Below are positions 17,507-26,778 of a DNA stretch of 64,000 nt, one piece after another (the stretch's first letter is position 1; every line of letters begins with the position of its first letter). Below the pieces are notes generated by a model. The model saw nothing but the letters and a program-made list of their open reading frames with translations, did no database searches and had not been told where the DNA came from. Source of the stretch: Hahella sp. (GTDB lineage: Bacteria; Pseudomonadota; Gammaproteobacteria; Pseudomonadales; Oleiphilaceae). Both the position numbers and the translations under genes were made by a program. The stretch covers positions 1 through 64,000 of the forward strand of contig JANQMN010000002.1 of NCBI GenBank assembly GCA_028280065.1, written 5' to 3'.

Positions 17507-18283
17507 ATGTTAGCGGCAAAAGATATTTCGCTAAGGCTCAATGACCAGGCCATTCTTACAGGCATAACCTGTCAGTTAAACCCAGGAGAATTTAACGTAC
17601 TGATAGGACCTAACGGCGCTGGCAAATCCTCACTATTAAAAGTAATGGCTGGGGCAATCTCGCCGACCCACGGACAGGTCCGACTCAATGGTAGGGAACT
17701 GAACAGACTCTCTATCACCAAATTGAGTCAGTATCGCGCGGTCCTATCCCAATCCGTCTACCTGGGCTTTCCATTAACGGTGTCAGAGGTGGTCGCACTC
17801 GGATTGCAGCAGAAAAATACTTACCCAAAAGAACGTATGCTTATTGAGGGTGCATTGGAAAAAACCCAGATGATAAAACTAGCAGATCGCAGCTTTCTAC
17901 AATGCTCGGGTGGTGAACAGGCGCGTGCTCAAATGGCGCGTGTGCTGGTGCAACTCTGGTCCAGTGCCCCCTTTCCCAGACAATTCTTATTCCTAGATGA
18001 ACCAACAGCAGCCCTGGATATCAAGTACCAGCTAGGCCTACTAAATATCTGCCGGGATCTTGCCAAGCAGGGATTGGCTATCCTTTGCATCATGCATGAT
18101 CTTCAGTTGTCTGCACACTATGCTGACCAGCTTATCGTGATGGCAGATGGAAAAATCGTACAATCCGGTTGTCCGGAAAACGTTCTTAAAACCAAGCTGA
18201 TTAGTGATGTGTATGATATAAGTACATGTCTTGCCCCTCACCCAATCAACCGTAAACCCATGGTCATGGTGAGCCCCGGCTAG
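17507..18283 (+). CDS. hmuV: Heme ABC transporter ATPase HmuV
   Basis: The 258-residue ATPase has Walker A (GPNGAGKS, 34-41), a signature motif with a Cys in place of the usual Leu (CSGGEQARAQMARV), Walker B (FLFLDEP) followed by the D-loop TAALD, and an H-loop (CIMHDLQLSAHYADQ). Length and sequence fit HmuV/BtuD-type subunits. It is the last transporter gene of the operon, 38 nt after hmuU, and powers heme import into the cytoplasm. Confidence 0.93.
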   Translation: MLAAKDISLRLNDQAILTGITCQLNPGEFNVLIGPNGAGKSSLLKVMAGAISPTHGQVRLNGRELNRLSITKLSQYRAVLSQSVYLGFPLTVSEVVALGLQQKNTYPKERMLIEGALEKTQMIKLADRSFLQCSGGEQARAQMARVLVQLWSSAPFPRQFLFLDEPTAALDIKYQLGLLNICRDLAKQGLAILCIMHDLQLSAHYADQLIVMADGKIVQSGCPENVLKTKLISDVYDISTCLAPHPINRKPMVMVSPG

Positions 18284-18314
18284 TCACTGCATTAATATCA
18301 ACTTCCCATACCAA

Positions 18315-18629
18315 TCAATGGCCATGCGGGTCTCCTACCAGCGTTCCACAGGTCGGGCAGTGATGGCTTCCTAAACTCAGGGTGGCATGACAGTTTTGAC
18401 AAACAAACAATGCCGCCTCGGCGGCAGTTATGATTCTACCACGCTGGCCTACCCAATTTCTAAGCAAGTCTCTGGCGTCATTGGAGTTTTCCGGTGACAC
18501 CTTTAGAAGACCCGCAGACTTTTTCGGACTGGTATGCTTCGCATCAATTCCATGGTCTCGAAGGAAAAGTTTTGCCTGTTTCAGACATTGGAGCCGTGCT
18601 TCCAACACCGGTTCAGTTTGCTTATTCAA
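18315..18629 (-). CDS. Small zinc-ribbon protein, function unknown
   Basis: This 104-residue protein ends in a four-cysteine zinc ribbon (CQNCHATLSLGSHHCPTCG, about 77-95), preceded by a basic helical region with spaced leucines. The final residues GDPHGH are His-rich. I do not recognise a named family; similar short proteins with C-terminal ribbons may bind nucleic acid or metal. It is convergent with hmuV (31 nt apart) and downstream of the FHA-AraC regulator on the same strand. Confidence 0.6.
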   Translation of the reverse strand: MNKQTEPVLEARLQCLKQAKLFLRDHGIDAKHTSPKKSAGLLKVSPENSNDARDLLRNWVGQRGRIITAAEAALFVCQNCHATLSLGSHHCPTCGTLVGDPHGH

Positions 18630-18711
18630 GGCTTATACCCTTTAAGAACTGTTAGGCTACCGCTAGTTTTTTAGGCTAGACAAAACGATAAACTGAGTAC
18701 ATTTACAGGCT

Positions 18712-20001
18712 TCACCGGCAGCCAGTTCTATACGCCTTCGGAGACAAGCCTTTCACCTTGCGAAAAGCTTTACTGAAGGCGGCCGCATCCGAATAGCCGA
18801 CGCTTTGAGCGATGGTAATCACTGGAAGGCCGGTATTCTCCAGGTAATAGCATGCACGTTCCATCCGTAATTTTTGGATGTAGTCCTTGGGCGAGTATCC
18901 CGTTGCCTTCTTAAAGCGTTTATTAAGATTTCGTTCTCCGAAATAGAACTGTTTCGCCAAAGCGGCGATATGCAACGCCATATGATAGTTTTCGTCCAAC
19001 CATTTTTGCACTTGATAAATCTTTAAATCGTTATGTTCGGTAGCCACTAGCAGTTGACTCGTAAAATGCGGCTGCTGTTGGGCTTTTTCCATTCTACCGG
19101 GCGAGGGAATTTCCCCAAAAAATTTGTCGTTGGATAAAAAGTAACGAAAGACTTGTCCACCCGTCGATTGCGCTAAACCAAGGGCTTTGTCGGCTTCACT
19201 TAGCAAGGTAGTAACGTCGGTGGAACGGATATCCTGGGCATCTTCCCGCCGGGCAATGCCGACGGTAAACTCGATTTCAGAGACCGGGTTAGTGCCCGGA
19301 CTACATAAACGTAATATTCGATTATGTATCGTCTCATTGTCGACACCTAAAAAAGTGGCCAAAAACCTCGTATGATCTGCTTTATATAAGGTTTCCGGGG
19401 CGAGAATCTTTTTCAGGATTCCGCTGGCTTTAACGGCCAGTGCTTCTGAATTCAACCTCTTCTTTGGATTTTCGGACTCGCCTTGGCCGACCTCAACCGC
19501 CAGCAGGTGTACGGATAGCGAATGAGCCTTTGCCTTATTCAGTAAATAGGGAAAATACCGATCAAAGGCAGCGCCATTGTTATCACCTGTGACCCGGTCT
19601 TGATATGCCAATAGGGTATTTTCTTGAAAAGCCTCCAGTTCAACGCTGGTTTTTCGGATAAATTTAAAGGCGATACTGCCTAGCAGAATGACGTCGTTAT
19701 GGGTGACTTTCTGCAGGCCGTTAATTCGTGTTCCATTCACCAGAGTGCCGTTCGTGGATTCCAAATCTTCTATAAGATACTGGTCCCCTTCAACAGTAAT
19801 TCGAGCATGATTTCGCGATATGGACACATCGTCCAAAACCAGGTGACAATCTTCGCCCCGGCCTAAAACGAAGGGAGATGTGTAGACAGTCGTCACACTG
19901 CCGGAAAAAGGCCCTTTTATGCAAAATAATTGCGGGAGCTCCAATACACGTTCTTCACTGTCCTCGAAGTAGGATTCCCTTTCGACCGGTTGCGTTCTCA
20001 T
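18712..20001 (-). CDS. FHA - degenerate GGDEF - AraC-type transcriptional regulator fusion
   Basis: The 429-residue protein combines three domains. An FHA domain (about 40-110) has LGRGEDCHL, SISRNHARI and ESTNGTLVNG, so the phosphothreonine-binding Arg, Ser, His and Asn residues are present. A central region (about 130-285) has the fold pattern of a GGDEF domain, including a beginning like DRVTGDNNGAAFDRYF and an end like EADKALGLAQSTGG, but the active GG(D/E)EF loop is replaced by YKADHTRFLATFLG. It should therefore be catalytically dead. The C-terminus (about 325-429) is a double helix-turn-helix AraC domain. It likely integrates Ser/Thr phosphorylation and perhaps a nucleotide signal into transcription. 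Target genes are unknown. Confidence 0.85.
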   Translation of the reverse strand: MRTQPVERESYFEDSEERVLELPQLFCIKGPFSGSVTTVYTSPFVLGRGEDCHLVLDDVSISRNHARITVEGDQYLIEDLESTNGTLVNGTRINGLQKVTHNDVILLGSIAFKFIRKTSVELEAFQENTLLAYQDRVTGDNNGAAFDRYFPYLLNKAKAHSLSVHLLAVEVGQGESENPKKRLNSEALAVKASGILKKILAPETLYKADHTRFLATFLGVDNETIHNRILRLCSPGTNPVSEIEFTVGIARREDAQDIRSTDVTTLLSEADKALGLAQSTGGQVFRYFLSNDKFFGEIPSPGRMEKAQQQPHFTSQLLVATEHNDLKIYQVQKWLDENYHMALHIAALAKQFYFGERNLNKRFKKATGYSPKDYIQKLRMERACYYLENTGLPVITIAQSVGYSDAAAFSKAFRKVKGLSPKAYRTGCR

Positions 20002-20289
20002 ACCAATTGTTTACCGGAAACCAATCCGAGATTTTTCCAAAAAAGTAGTAAACAACTATAGTATCAGAGATTCATACTGCCGGGAGGCGCGAATACGAAG
20101 CTAAACCTTTATCGCGTCACAGTTTGGGATTAGCACCGAGATGCTTCGCTTACGCTTGGGCAAGAAGCTTTCAGGAAGCTTCAACGAACTGAAAAATAGA
20201 CCTGTACAATGCCCTGTTCGATCCAAAACCAGGACGTTTTTTCAAGCAAGCCAATTGGGAATATTCGAGAGGCCGTATCTACTCCACAA

Positions 20290-20460
20290 CTAAAGCAGGC
20301 TGTAGACAACTCTGCTAATTTCCGGGATGGCGGCAATGATCACTATTGCAGTTGTCATGAGGATTAAACGCCGTCGCTCATGTCTATAACGTTCCAAATT
20401 GCTGTCACGCCAGTCTTGGTCTTCGGCCTCGATCATCTTCGCCGTATATACTTTGTCCAT
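20290..20460 (-). CDS. Small single-span membrane protein (56 residues)
   Basis: A 56-codon frame starts at ATG 20458-20460 and ends at TAG 20290-20292. The protein begins with a charged N-terminal half (MDKVYTAKMIEAEDQDWR, then many Arg residues) and ends with one hydrophobic helix (about 33-46, LILMTTAIVIIAAIP) and a short tail. The positive charges just before the helix favour N-in orientation. A weak AGAG lies upstream of the ATG. It stands alone in the roughly 900-bp gap between the FHA-AraC gene and the chemoreceptor, both on the same strand. No family is recognised. The composition makes it a plausible real gene, but coding is not proven. Confidence 0.5.
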   Translation of the reverse strand: MDKVYTAKMIEAEDQDWRDSNLERYRHERRRLILMTTAIVIIAAIPEISRVVYSLL

Positions 20461-20916
20461 GATATTGTCTCTGACACAATTAATGGTTTATGTAATGGTT
20501 AACGCCGGGTAACGAAAAGCGTTTGCTTATTCTCAGGCAATACGAGACCGTCTTTTAACAGACTGGAAGCAATTCTTCGGGTAGTAGACAATTTCTCGGG
20601 TTTTCATGGTATCCGTTTCCCTGTAGAAGTGAGGTATGACTGATTAGTACGGGTTTCTTATTGTGGTTACGATCATAGAAAGGCTTGCAAAGGATAGGAA
20701 TTGTTAAAACGGAACTATTCTTGTCAGAATCAGTATTTTTTCACTGGCATCAGGATCGGTACATCTTGTTTGCACTAAGCTTATCCACCCTCGCCCGATT
20801 GCTTTTTGTTTCACCAGGGTGGAATTTTGCTAACTATCGTAGGACTGATACAAGAGCAGACCACCCGGCCAACTCTCAGGGCGATTCCGCTCTTTTATCA
20901 GAAGGCTTGGGGGGAG
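20461..20916. other. Intergenic region without recognised genes
   Basis: No convincing coding frame is visible on either strand. An inverted repeat (TCCACCCT at 20784-20791 and AGGGTGGA at 20815-20822) lies about 95 bp past the chemoreceptor stop and may help end its transcript, but it lacks a U-run. The neighbouring gap 20002-20289 also shows nothing I can name. Confidence 0.4.
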
Positions 20917-22959
20917 TTAGGTTGCTCCGGAAAAAGCGAGATTCCGGTTATCTGCCGTTTCTCTATTCATCTGCTCCGAACGCTCTCTATTCGACGCTCT
21001 GTTCTCTTCAGATAGCGTGAACAGTCCGACCAGTGAAGAGAGCTCTTTCGCCTGAGCGTCTACTTGATTGTTGATGTGGCTAATACTATTCGCCGTAACC
21101 AACGCCATGTCGGAGCTTTGTTTAACCTGAAGAATAGACTTGTTGACTTCGGCGGTTACCTGAGAATGCTCCTCGGCTGCCGTCGCCACCTGTATATTAA
21201 TATTACTGAGCTCATCGATTGAATTTGAAATCGAGTCGAGTGCCCGCTTCGCCTCGCTGGCTTTAGAAACACAGTTGTCTGCTTGTTCACAGCTATCTTG
21301 CATTTCCGCAACGGCTTCCTTGGTGACCTTCATAAGCGACTCAATAAATAGGTAGATCTCTTCCGTCGACGACTGCGTCTTTTCGGCCAGCGCTCTGACT
21401 TCATCGGCAACCACGGCGAAACCACGCCCTTGCTCTCCCGCTCGTGCCGCTTCAATGGTTGCGTTCAGCGCCAATAGATTCGTCTGCTCCGAAATCCCCG
21501 AAATGACTTCGACGATTTTCGTTATGGAAGATGCCGTTTCTTCCACCCGGTTTAACTTCAACGCAGCCTCGGTTATCTTCCGGTCCAGTTGCTCGATTCC
21601 ATCGATGTTATTGGACATTGCGGATTCGCCGGATCGAGTCTTTTCGAAGGCGTCTTGAGCAGCCTCCGCAGCCGTACCGGTAGATCTTGCGATCTCCATC
21701 ATTGTCGAACTCATTTCCTCAATGGCCGCGGCGACTAAATTGGTTTCCTTCTCTTGATCCTCCGAAGTTTTCTTGGATGATTCGGTTTGCTGATTGAGTC
21801 TTTCGAAACTCTCGTTGAGAGTTGTAGAAACGTTGCTGATTTCCGATATCATGAGGTTAAGTTTGTTTACTGTGTTCTGGATGGATTTCGAAAGCATTCC
21901 TATTTCATCTTCAGATTTAACTTCAACATTAATCGCCAGATTCCCTTCGGCAATTTTTTCTGCAATGTGCGACGTTTCAACAATAGGAGTCACAACTTGA
22001 CGCGCTAGAAGCCAGGCCACAATAATCGAAACGCCTAGTGCAATGAGTGCAATGATCACTGCAGTCGCCATAGCGCTATCGATTTCAGCCACGAGACCTT
22101 CACCGAGATTATTTCGGTCAACGTTAACGCTGCCGGAAATGTCTACCGCAAGCTCGGCAATTTGCGGACCAACGGTGTCCAGGGTGTTGAGGACAAAATC
22201 GTCCCGCTGCTTAATCAGCGTTGCAATGGAATCCACGGTCTCCAGCAGAAGGTTTTGATTGCTTTTAATGACTTCTAATTTTTGCCTCCTTTCCGGATCT
22301 TCAATAGCAGCACTCAATGCTGACAGACCCGATTGAAAGTTCTCGGACAGCTCTTTGTTAAACCTCTGTAAATCTTCCTGGCTATGACTCCTGAGAAATC
22401 GCGTAAAGTACAGTCTACCCAACAATAGTTCCTGCAAGGCAACGCCGCCCAAGTAGGCGGCTTCCGCATCGCCGTCCGCATAAGCGGAATCGGTAATCTC
22501 CGTCAGAAGCTCCCGCATTTCCCTGCTTACCGGATCGTAAGTCGAGGCTATCCTCTCATTGCGTTCGAGAATCGTCGATTGTACTTGTTGAAAAGTCTGT
22601 ACGTACCTGTCACGAAGCAGAGCAATTTCTGCAACTTTGTCCGCCCTTTCCGGCTTATTGATTTGCGTTTGCGCCACCTTCAGCAAATCGTCGAACTTTG
22701 CCAGGTGATAGTTGAACTGTTCCAAATCTTCTCCTGAATTAGAGATTAGGAAGTCTTTCACTTTCAATCTGAACATCAACAATTCTTTGCTTAGGTTACT
22801 GGCAATTGCTTGATCAGTGGCAAGTTCAGAGTAGGCGGAGTTGCCTTCTCTGAACTCTTGCAAGGAAAGATGCTTTGAAAAAACTAACAGGGCGATGAGC
22901 AGAAAAAAAGTTCCGATATAAACGGTCATCTTTGTCCGCAAACTTAAAGACTTTGCCAT
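20917..22959 (-). CDS. Methyl-accepting chemotaxis protein with a large helical sensor domain
   Basis: The 680-residue chemoreceptor has an N-terminal membrane helix (about 10-28), a long all-helical periplasmic sensor (about 35-290) and a second membrane helix (about 296-318). A HAMP domain follows (about 320-370), then a cytoplasmic signalling domain with the hairpin tip [41 protein letters not shown] (about 485-525). The sensor's length and helical make-up fit the HBM (helical bimodular) type, which in studied receptors binds small organic acids. There is no CheB/CheR pentapeptide at the C-terminus. It is divergent from a second chemoreceptor. Confidence 0.9.
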   Translation of the reverse strand: MAKSLSLRTKMTVYIGTFFLLIALLVFSKHLSLQEFREGNSAYSELATDQAIASNLSKELLMFRLKVKDFLISNSGEDLEQFNYHLAKFDDLLKVAQTQINKPERADKVAEIALLRDRYVQTFQQVQSTILERNERIASTYDPVSREMRELLTEITDSAYADGDAEAAYLGGVALQELLLGRLYFTRFLRSHSQEDLQRFNKELSENFQSGLSALSAAIEDPERRQKLEVIKSNQNLLLETVDSIATLIKQRDDFVLNTLDTVGPQIAELAVDISGSVNVDRNNLGEGLVAEIDSAMATAVIIALIALGVSIIVAWLLARQVVTPIVETSHIAEKIAEGNLAINVEVKSEDEIGMLSKSIQNTVNKLNLMISEISNVSTTLNESFERLNQQTESSKKTSEDQEKETNLVAAAIEEMSSTMMEIARSTGTAAEAAQDAFEKTRSGESAMSNNIDGIEQLDRKITEAALKLNRVEETASSITKIVEVISGISEQTNLLALNATIEAARAGEQGRGFAVVADEVRALAEKTQSSTEEIYLFIESLMKVTKEAVAEMQDSCEQADNCVSKASEAKRALDSISNSIDELSNINIQVATAAEEHSQVTAEVNKSILQVKQSSDMALVTANSISHINNQVDAQAKELSSLVGLFTLSEENRASNRERSEQMNRETADNRNLAFSGAT

Positions 22960-23110
22960 ACTACTTACCCTTAGTTTGCTTTACGGAAGGCCTATTCTTA
23001 CGCTGGTTAGATTTGGACGGATTAGTTGAAAGGGATAGCACAGCTTCTTCGCCATGTCAAAAAGGAAGTCCTTGTTCGATTAATCGCGATAAGAATATCT
23101 CACGTAGCAA

Positions 23111-23237
23111 CCAGGTTTGGCTCGGGGATTTCGGTGGAATTTTTCGCAATATCGTTGGCTGTTCGGGTGGAATCTATCAGGAATTGAGTCCGTCAATCCC
23201 GGTTTTCTGTTTCACCGGGATACTCCCCGAAACCTGG
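23111..23237. other. Large potential RNA secondary structure in the chemoreceptor intergenic region
   Basis: The 438-bp gap between the two divergent chemoreceptor genes contains a long-range inverted repeat. Bases 23111-23118 (CCAGGTTT) pair with 23230-23237, and 23123-23128 (CGGGGA) pair with 23224-23229, giving 14 base pairs around a 4-nt bulge. Inside lies a perfect 8-bp hairpin (ATCCCGGT 23196-23203 with ACCGGGAT 23214-23221). A further CCGGGATTG at 23262-23270 could pair with CAATCCCGG at 23195-23203 instead, giving alternative folds. It does not match the c-di-GMP-I riboswitch pattern that I know. It could be a structured leader of the downstream gene. Confidence 0.45.
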
Positions 23238-23397
23238 CTTGTTAAGCCCGACTGAACCTTCCGGGATTGGCAACTCCGCCGTTCTGAAAACTCACGTTTG
23301 CAACAAAAACTTAATAAAGTTGGAAAGGTCCGAATCTATACACTTCCCCGTAGTGACATCAGAGAAAATGGTTTCCAACCAACTTTGGCGAGGACTT

Positions 23398-25428
23398 ATG
23401 AGCTTCTTTAATAACTTGAGCCTTAAAGTTAAGTTGCTGGGTGGTTTTACTCTGGTTTCAGGATTGATTGTGGTGGTATCGGCAGTGGTGTACGGCAATG
23501 TACACCGAATGATTGATTCGTCGAAATGGGTGAACCACACCTATGAGGTAATACGAACGGCTGAATCCGTCGCAATGGCGATGGTCAATATGGAAACAGG
23601 CCAACGTGGCTTCATGATTACTGGGGTTGACGAATACTTAGAACCCTATGAGGCGGGAAAGGCTGTTTTTGGGCAGCTCATTGAGCAAGGAGCAACCCTT
23701 ACGAGTGATAACCCCGCCCAAGTAGAACGCTGGGGTAGAGTTCAGGACTTAAAAAACAAATGGCTTAGGGAAGCCGCACAACCGGAAATAGCGGCCAGGC
23801 ACGAGTTCAATTTAGGTGAAAAGGCGATAGCAAACTTTCAGGAAATCTCCTCACGAACAGTTGGCAAAGAAATTTTTGATAGCATACGGGCGGCATTGGC
23901 AAACCTCGAAAATGAATTTCGCGGTAATCAAGCAGGCATCCAACTGGTAACTCTGACAACCCTTGACTTGGTAAATATGGAAACCGGACAACGTGGATTT
24001 CTTTTGACCGGTAAAGAAGAATCTCTGGAACCCTACAATCTCGGGAAGCCTTCTCTTGAAGGCCATATAAAAGAATTAAACCAGCTAGCAGCGGAGACAA
24101 ATATTCCGCAACGCTCTATCGATTTAGTTTTGGAACGGGTGAACCGATGGGTAGACGAGGCGGCAGAGCCGGAAATCAATGCCCGGCGGGATATGAATAA
24201 GCATACGATGACCATGGAAGGCCTAAAGCTACTGGTTCAAAACGGCCCTGGTAAATCCATCATGGATACTTTACGAGCACAAATCGACGAGATTGTAGAC
24301 GCTGAGGAATTATTGATTGGTATACGCGGGGCAGAACAACAGTCCGCCTCGGACTTTACGGTCACGGTCAGCATTGTCGGTTCGGCGATCGCGGTAATCT
24401 TCGGTATGGCCGTGGCTTGGTTCATCACCCGAGGCGTTCTGGTCCCAGTGCGCGCCACTAACGATATTCTGCAAGATATTGCCACCGGCGACGGTGACCT
24501 GACAATCCGTGTCCCGGTTTCCAACTCGGATGAAATAGGTCAAATGGGGACAAATTTCAATGCATTCGTGGAAAAATTGCAAGGCATCATCGGCAATATT
24601 GCCGAGGCCACAGGACAGCTTGCTTCCGCTTCCGAAGAAATGGCTGCGGTAATGGAACAGACCAGTGCGGGTGTGGTGAATCAAACACAGGAAACCAGTC
24701 AGGTGGCCACGGCAATTAGCGAGATGAGCGCTACCGCACAAGAAGTTGCGCAGAGTGCAGAGGGCGCCACGGAATCGGCAGGAACAGCAAACCAGGAAGC
24801 CAAGAAGGGCAATCAAGTTGTTGCCGAGACTGCCAGCGCCATCACCGACCTCGCCAACGACATAGAATCTTCTTCGTCCCTGGTGGAAAAATTGAAAGAC
24901 GATACGAAAAATATCGGCACCGTTCTGGACGTGATTCGAGGAATCGCCGAGCAAACCAATCTTCTGGCACTCAATGCCGCAATAGAAGCGGCAAGGGCAG
25001 GTGAGCAAGGAAGAGGGTTCGCCGTGGTTGCGGACGAAGTGCGCTCCCTGGCCCAGCGGACTCAGGAATCTACTACAGAAATTGAAGCACTGATCGTAAA
25101 AATCCAGGACGGTGTAGGACAGGCATCGGAAGTAATGATGCAAAGTCGCGATAGCGCGGGCAGTTGTGTGGAGCAAGCGCAAACTGCAGGCAGTTCTTTG
25201 TCCGCCATCGCCAACGCGGTGGAGCAAATCCTCCAGTTGAATACCCAAATTGCCGCCGCCGCAGAGGAACAGAGTCTCGCTTCGGAGGAGGTCCAACGCA
25301 GCGTCGTTAACATTCAGTCCATATCCGAAGAGACCTCGGCCGGCACCTCGCAAACATCCAAAGCCAGTGCCGAACTCGCCCAGCTTAGCGAAAAATTAAA
25401 CGGGCTGGTAGGGCAGTTTAGGATCTAG
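23398..25428 (+). CDS. Methyl-accepting chemotaxis protein with twin CHASE3-type sensor repeats
   Basis: The ATG at 23398 is chosen because GAGGA lies just before it and the protein then begins with a normal signal anchor ([17 protein letters not shown]). The 676-residue protein carries two copies of the CHASE3 signature, [14 protein letters not shown] (near 63) and [14 protein letters not shown] (near 195). A second membrane helix (about 318-345), a HAMP domain and an MCP signalling domain with the [26 protein letters not shown] tip follow. CHASE3 domains are extracytoplasmic sensors of largely unknown ligands. It is followed by a porin and a PstS-like protein on the same strand. Confidence 0.9.
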   Translation: MSFFNNLSLKVKLLGGFTLVSGLIVVVSAVVYGNVHRMIDSSKWVNHTYEVIRTAESVAMAMVNMETGQRGFMITGVDEYLEPYEAGKAVFGQLIEQGATLTSDNPAQVERWGRVQDLKNKWLREAAQPEIAARHEFNLGEKAIANFQEISSRTVGKEIFDSIRAALANLENEFRGNQAGIQLVTLTTLDLVNMETGQRGFLLTGKEESLEPYNLGKPSLEGHIKELNQLAAETNIPQRSIDLVLERVNRWVDEAAEPEINARRDMNKHTMTMEGLKLLVQNGPGKSIMDTLRAQIDEIVDAEELLIGIRGAEQQSASDFTVTVSIVGSAIAVIFGMAVAWFITRGVLVPVRATNDILQDIATGDGDLTIRVPVSNSDEIGQMGTNFNAFVEKLQGIIGNIAEATGQLASASEEMAAVMEQTSAGVVNQTQETSQVATAISEMSATAQEVAQSAEGATESAGTANQEAKKGNQVVAETASAITDLANDIESSSSLVEKLKDDTKNIGTVLDVIRGIAEQTNLLALNAAIEAARAGEQGRGFAVVADEVRSLAQRTQESTTEIEALIVKIQDGVGQASEVMMQSRDSAGSCVEQAQTAGSSLSAIANAVEQILQLNTQIAAAAEEQSLASEEVQRSVVNIQSISEETSAGTSQTSKASAELAQLSEKLNGLVGQFRI

Positions 25429-25473
25429 TTTTCACCTTCATCCTTGCCCGCTAAAGACAAAGTTATTTTGAAA

Positions 25474-25515
25474 ATACGAAACGCGCAAAATGTATACAAA
25501 TTGCGCGTTTTGTAT
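25474..25515. terminator. 42-bp near-perfect palindrome after the chemoreceptor gene
   Basis: Arms of 15 bp (ATACGAAACGCGCAA at 25474-25488 and its inverted copy with one G-T mismatch at 25501-25515) enclose a 12-nt spacer containing TGTATACA. It begins 45 nt after the stop of the CHASE3 chemoreceptor. It may be an intrinsic terminator with a weak downstream T-run, or an operator for the porin gene that starts at 25622. Confidence 0.5.
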
Positions 25516-25621
25516 GATTTCATCGTTTTTCCAGACATAGACTACTCGATGAAGATGTTGGATTGGGACGTATCCGGCTGGAGTGTCCTCCACCTTCTAT
25601 TACAAACTTCGAGACAGTGCT

Positions 25622-26767
25622 ATGAAAACGACCAGCAAGATCTTTCTGATAATCTGCATATTTTGGGCGCCGCCACTTTGGGCCGAAATTCGTTTCGACG
25701 GATTTGCCTCTATCTACGCAGGACTAACTAGCGACAAGGACGAAACCTATCTGGGATATGATGACGACCTAAGTTTTAAACCGGATTCCAAGTTTGCGCT
25801 TCAGGCTACAGCCGAATTGGGTGACGGACTTGGAGCAGTCGGCCAGATAATGAGCCGGGGATCTGACGAGTTTGATGTCGAACTGGAGTGGGCCTATGTC
25901 AGCTACGATTTAACAGACAGCTGGCGGGTAATCATGGGCAGGCAACGCATTCCGCTATTCAGTTATTCTGACTTTTTGGATATCGGTTATGCCTATCATT
26001 GGGTCAGGCCGCCAGACAATATCTATGGCGTTCCTTTCACTGCTTTTGATGGGCTTCTCAATAACATTAACTGGTACATAGGAGAGCTGGAAAACAACCT
26101 GCAGTTCTACCTTGGTCGCAATACCGATGACCTGGTACCAAGAGGCAGCACCGAGTCCAGTCCTGCAAATGTAAAATTGTTGGGTGCTAGCTATAAAATA
26201 TCTCAAGACTGGTGGGAAGTCCGCCTGAATGCATTACATTTGGATGCTACCTTGGAAGTTGCACAGATAGGAATGCTGGCCGACACGGTTTCCCAAGCAG
26301 GATTCACTTCCGTAGCGGACGATGTCCTTGTCAATGAGGACACGATTATTTTTACCGGCGTTGGCTTCAGCCTCAATTTCGACTCGGTATTCGTCATCGG
26401 CGAATACACGGACGTTTCAAATGATTCCCCGAGTTGGATTAATGATCAAACTAACTTTTACTTCTCAGGTGGCGTTCCACTTAACAGCGTGACTTTGCAC
26501 TTAACTTATGGAGAACAAGAAAATACTCCTCAACTGGATGCGTTGAACTCTCTTCCCGCCGGGGTAAATCCCCAACTAGACGGCTTGCGTGCTGCTACTG
26601 AAAACGTCCTCCGCTTACAAAGTTCGGAATACTCATACATCACCGCCGGTCTCAAATGGGGATTCCATCCCAGGGCAGTATTTAAAGCTGAAGTAACAGC
26701 GCTGGAAGACGACTTGCGAGGCAACGACGCAACCCTTGTAAATGCCGGCGTAGATGTCGTGTTTTAA
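25622..26767 (+). CDS. Gram-negative porin-like outer-membrane protein
   Basis: The 381-residue protein starts with a signal peptide (about 1-20, ending WAE). It continues with the pattern of a general porin: an IRFDGFASIYAGL first strand, repeated amphipathic strands, GLGAVGQIMSRGSDEFDVELEWAYVSYDL near the beginning and a terminal VNAGVDVVF strand ending in Phe. ATG 25622 is preferred over an upstream frame extension because it gives a clean signal peptide. The gene lies 11 nt before a PstS-like gene, suggesting that the two serve one uptake process. The substrate is not known; phosphate is a guess from the neighbour. Confidence 0.8.
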   Translation: MKTTSKIFLIICIFWAPPLWAEIRFDGFASIYAGLTSDKDETYLGYDDDLSFKPDSKFALQATAELGDGLGAVGQIMSRGSDEFDVELEWAYVSYDLTDSWRVIMGRQRIPLFSYSDFLDIGYAYHWVRPPDNIYGVPFTAFDGLLNNINWYIGELENNLQFYLGRNTDDLVPRGSTESSPANVKLLGASYKISQDWWEVRLNALHLDATLEVAQIGMLADTVSQAGFTSVADDVLVNEDTIIFTGVGFSLNFDSVFVIGEYTDVSNDSPSWINDQTNFYFSGGVPLNSVTLHLTYGEQENTPQLDALNSLPAGVNPQLDGLRAATENVLRLQSSEYSYITAGLKWGFHPRAVFKAEVTALEDDLRGNDATLVNAGVDVVF

Positions 26768-26778
26768 GGAGAGAGAAT

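Noticed and set aside
23239-23397. 53-codon N-terminal extension of the CHASE3 chemoreceptor
   Set aside because: It would put non-hydrophobic sequence before the signal anchor and overlap the structured region; ATG 23398 has a good ribosome site.
23000-23397. c-di-GMP-I (GEMM) riboswitch
   Set aside because: The conserved GCAAACC...GGGACGCAAAGCC blocks are absent.
24310-25353. 347-codon minus-strand frame within the chemoreceptor gene
   Set aside because: It is antisense to a chemoreceptor with clear HAMP and signalling motifs; long antisense frames are common opposite such repetitive Ala/Glu-rich genes.
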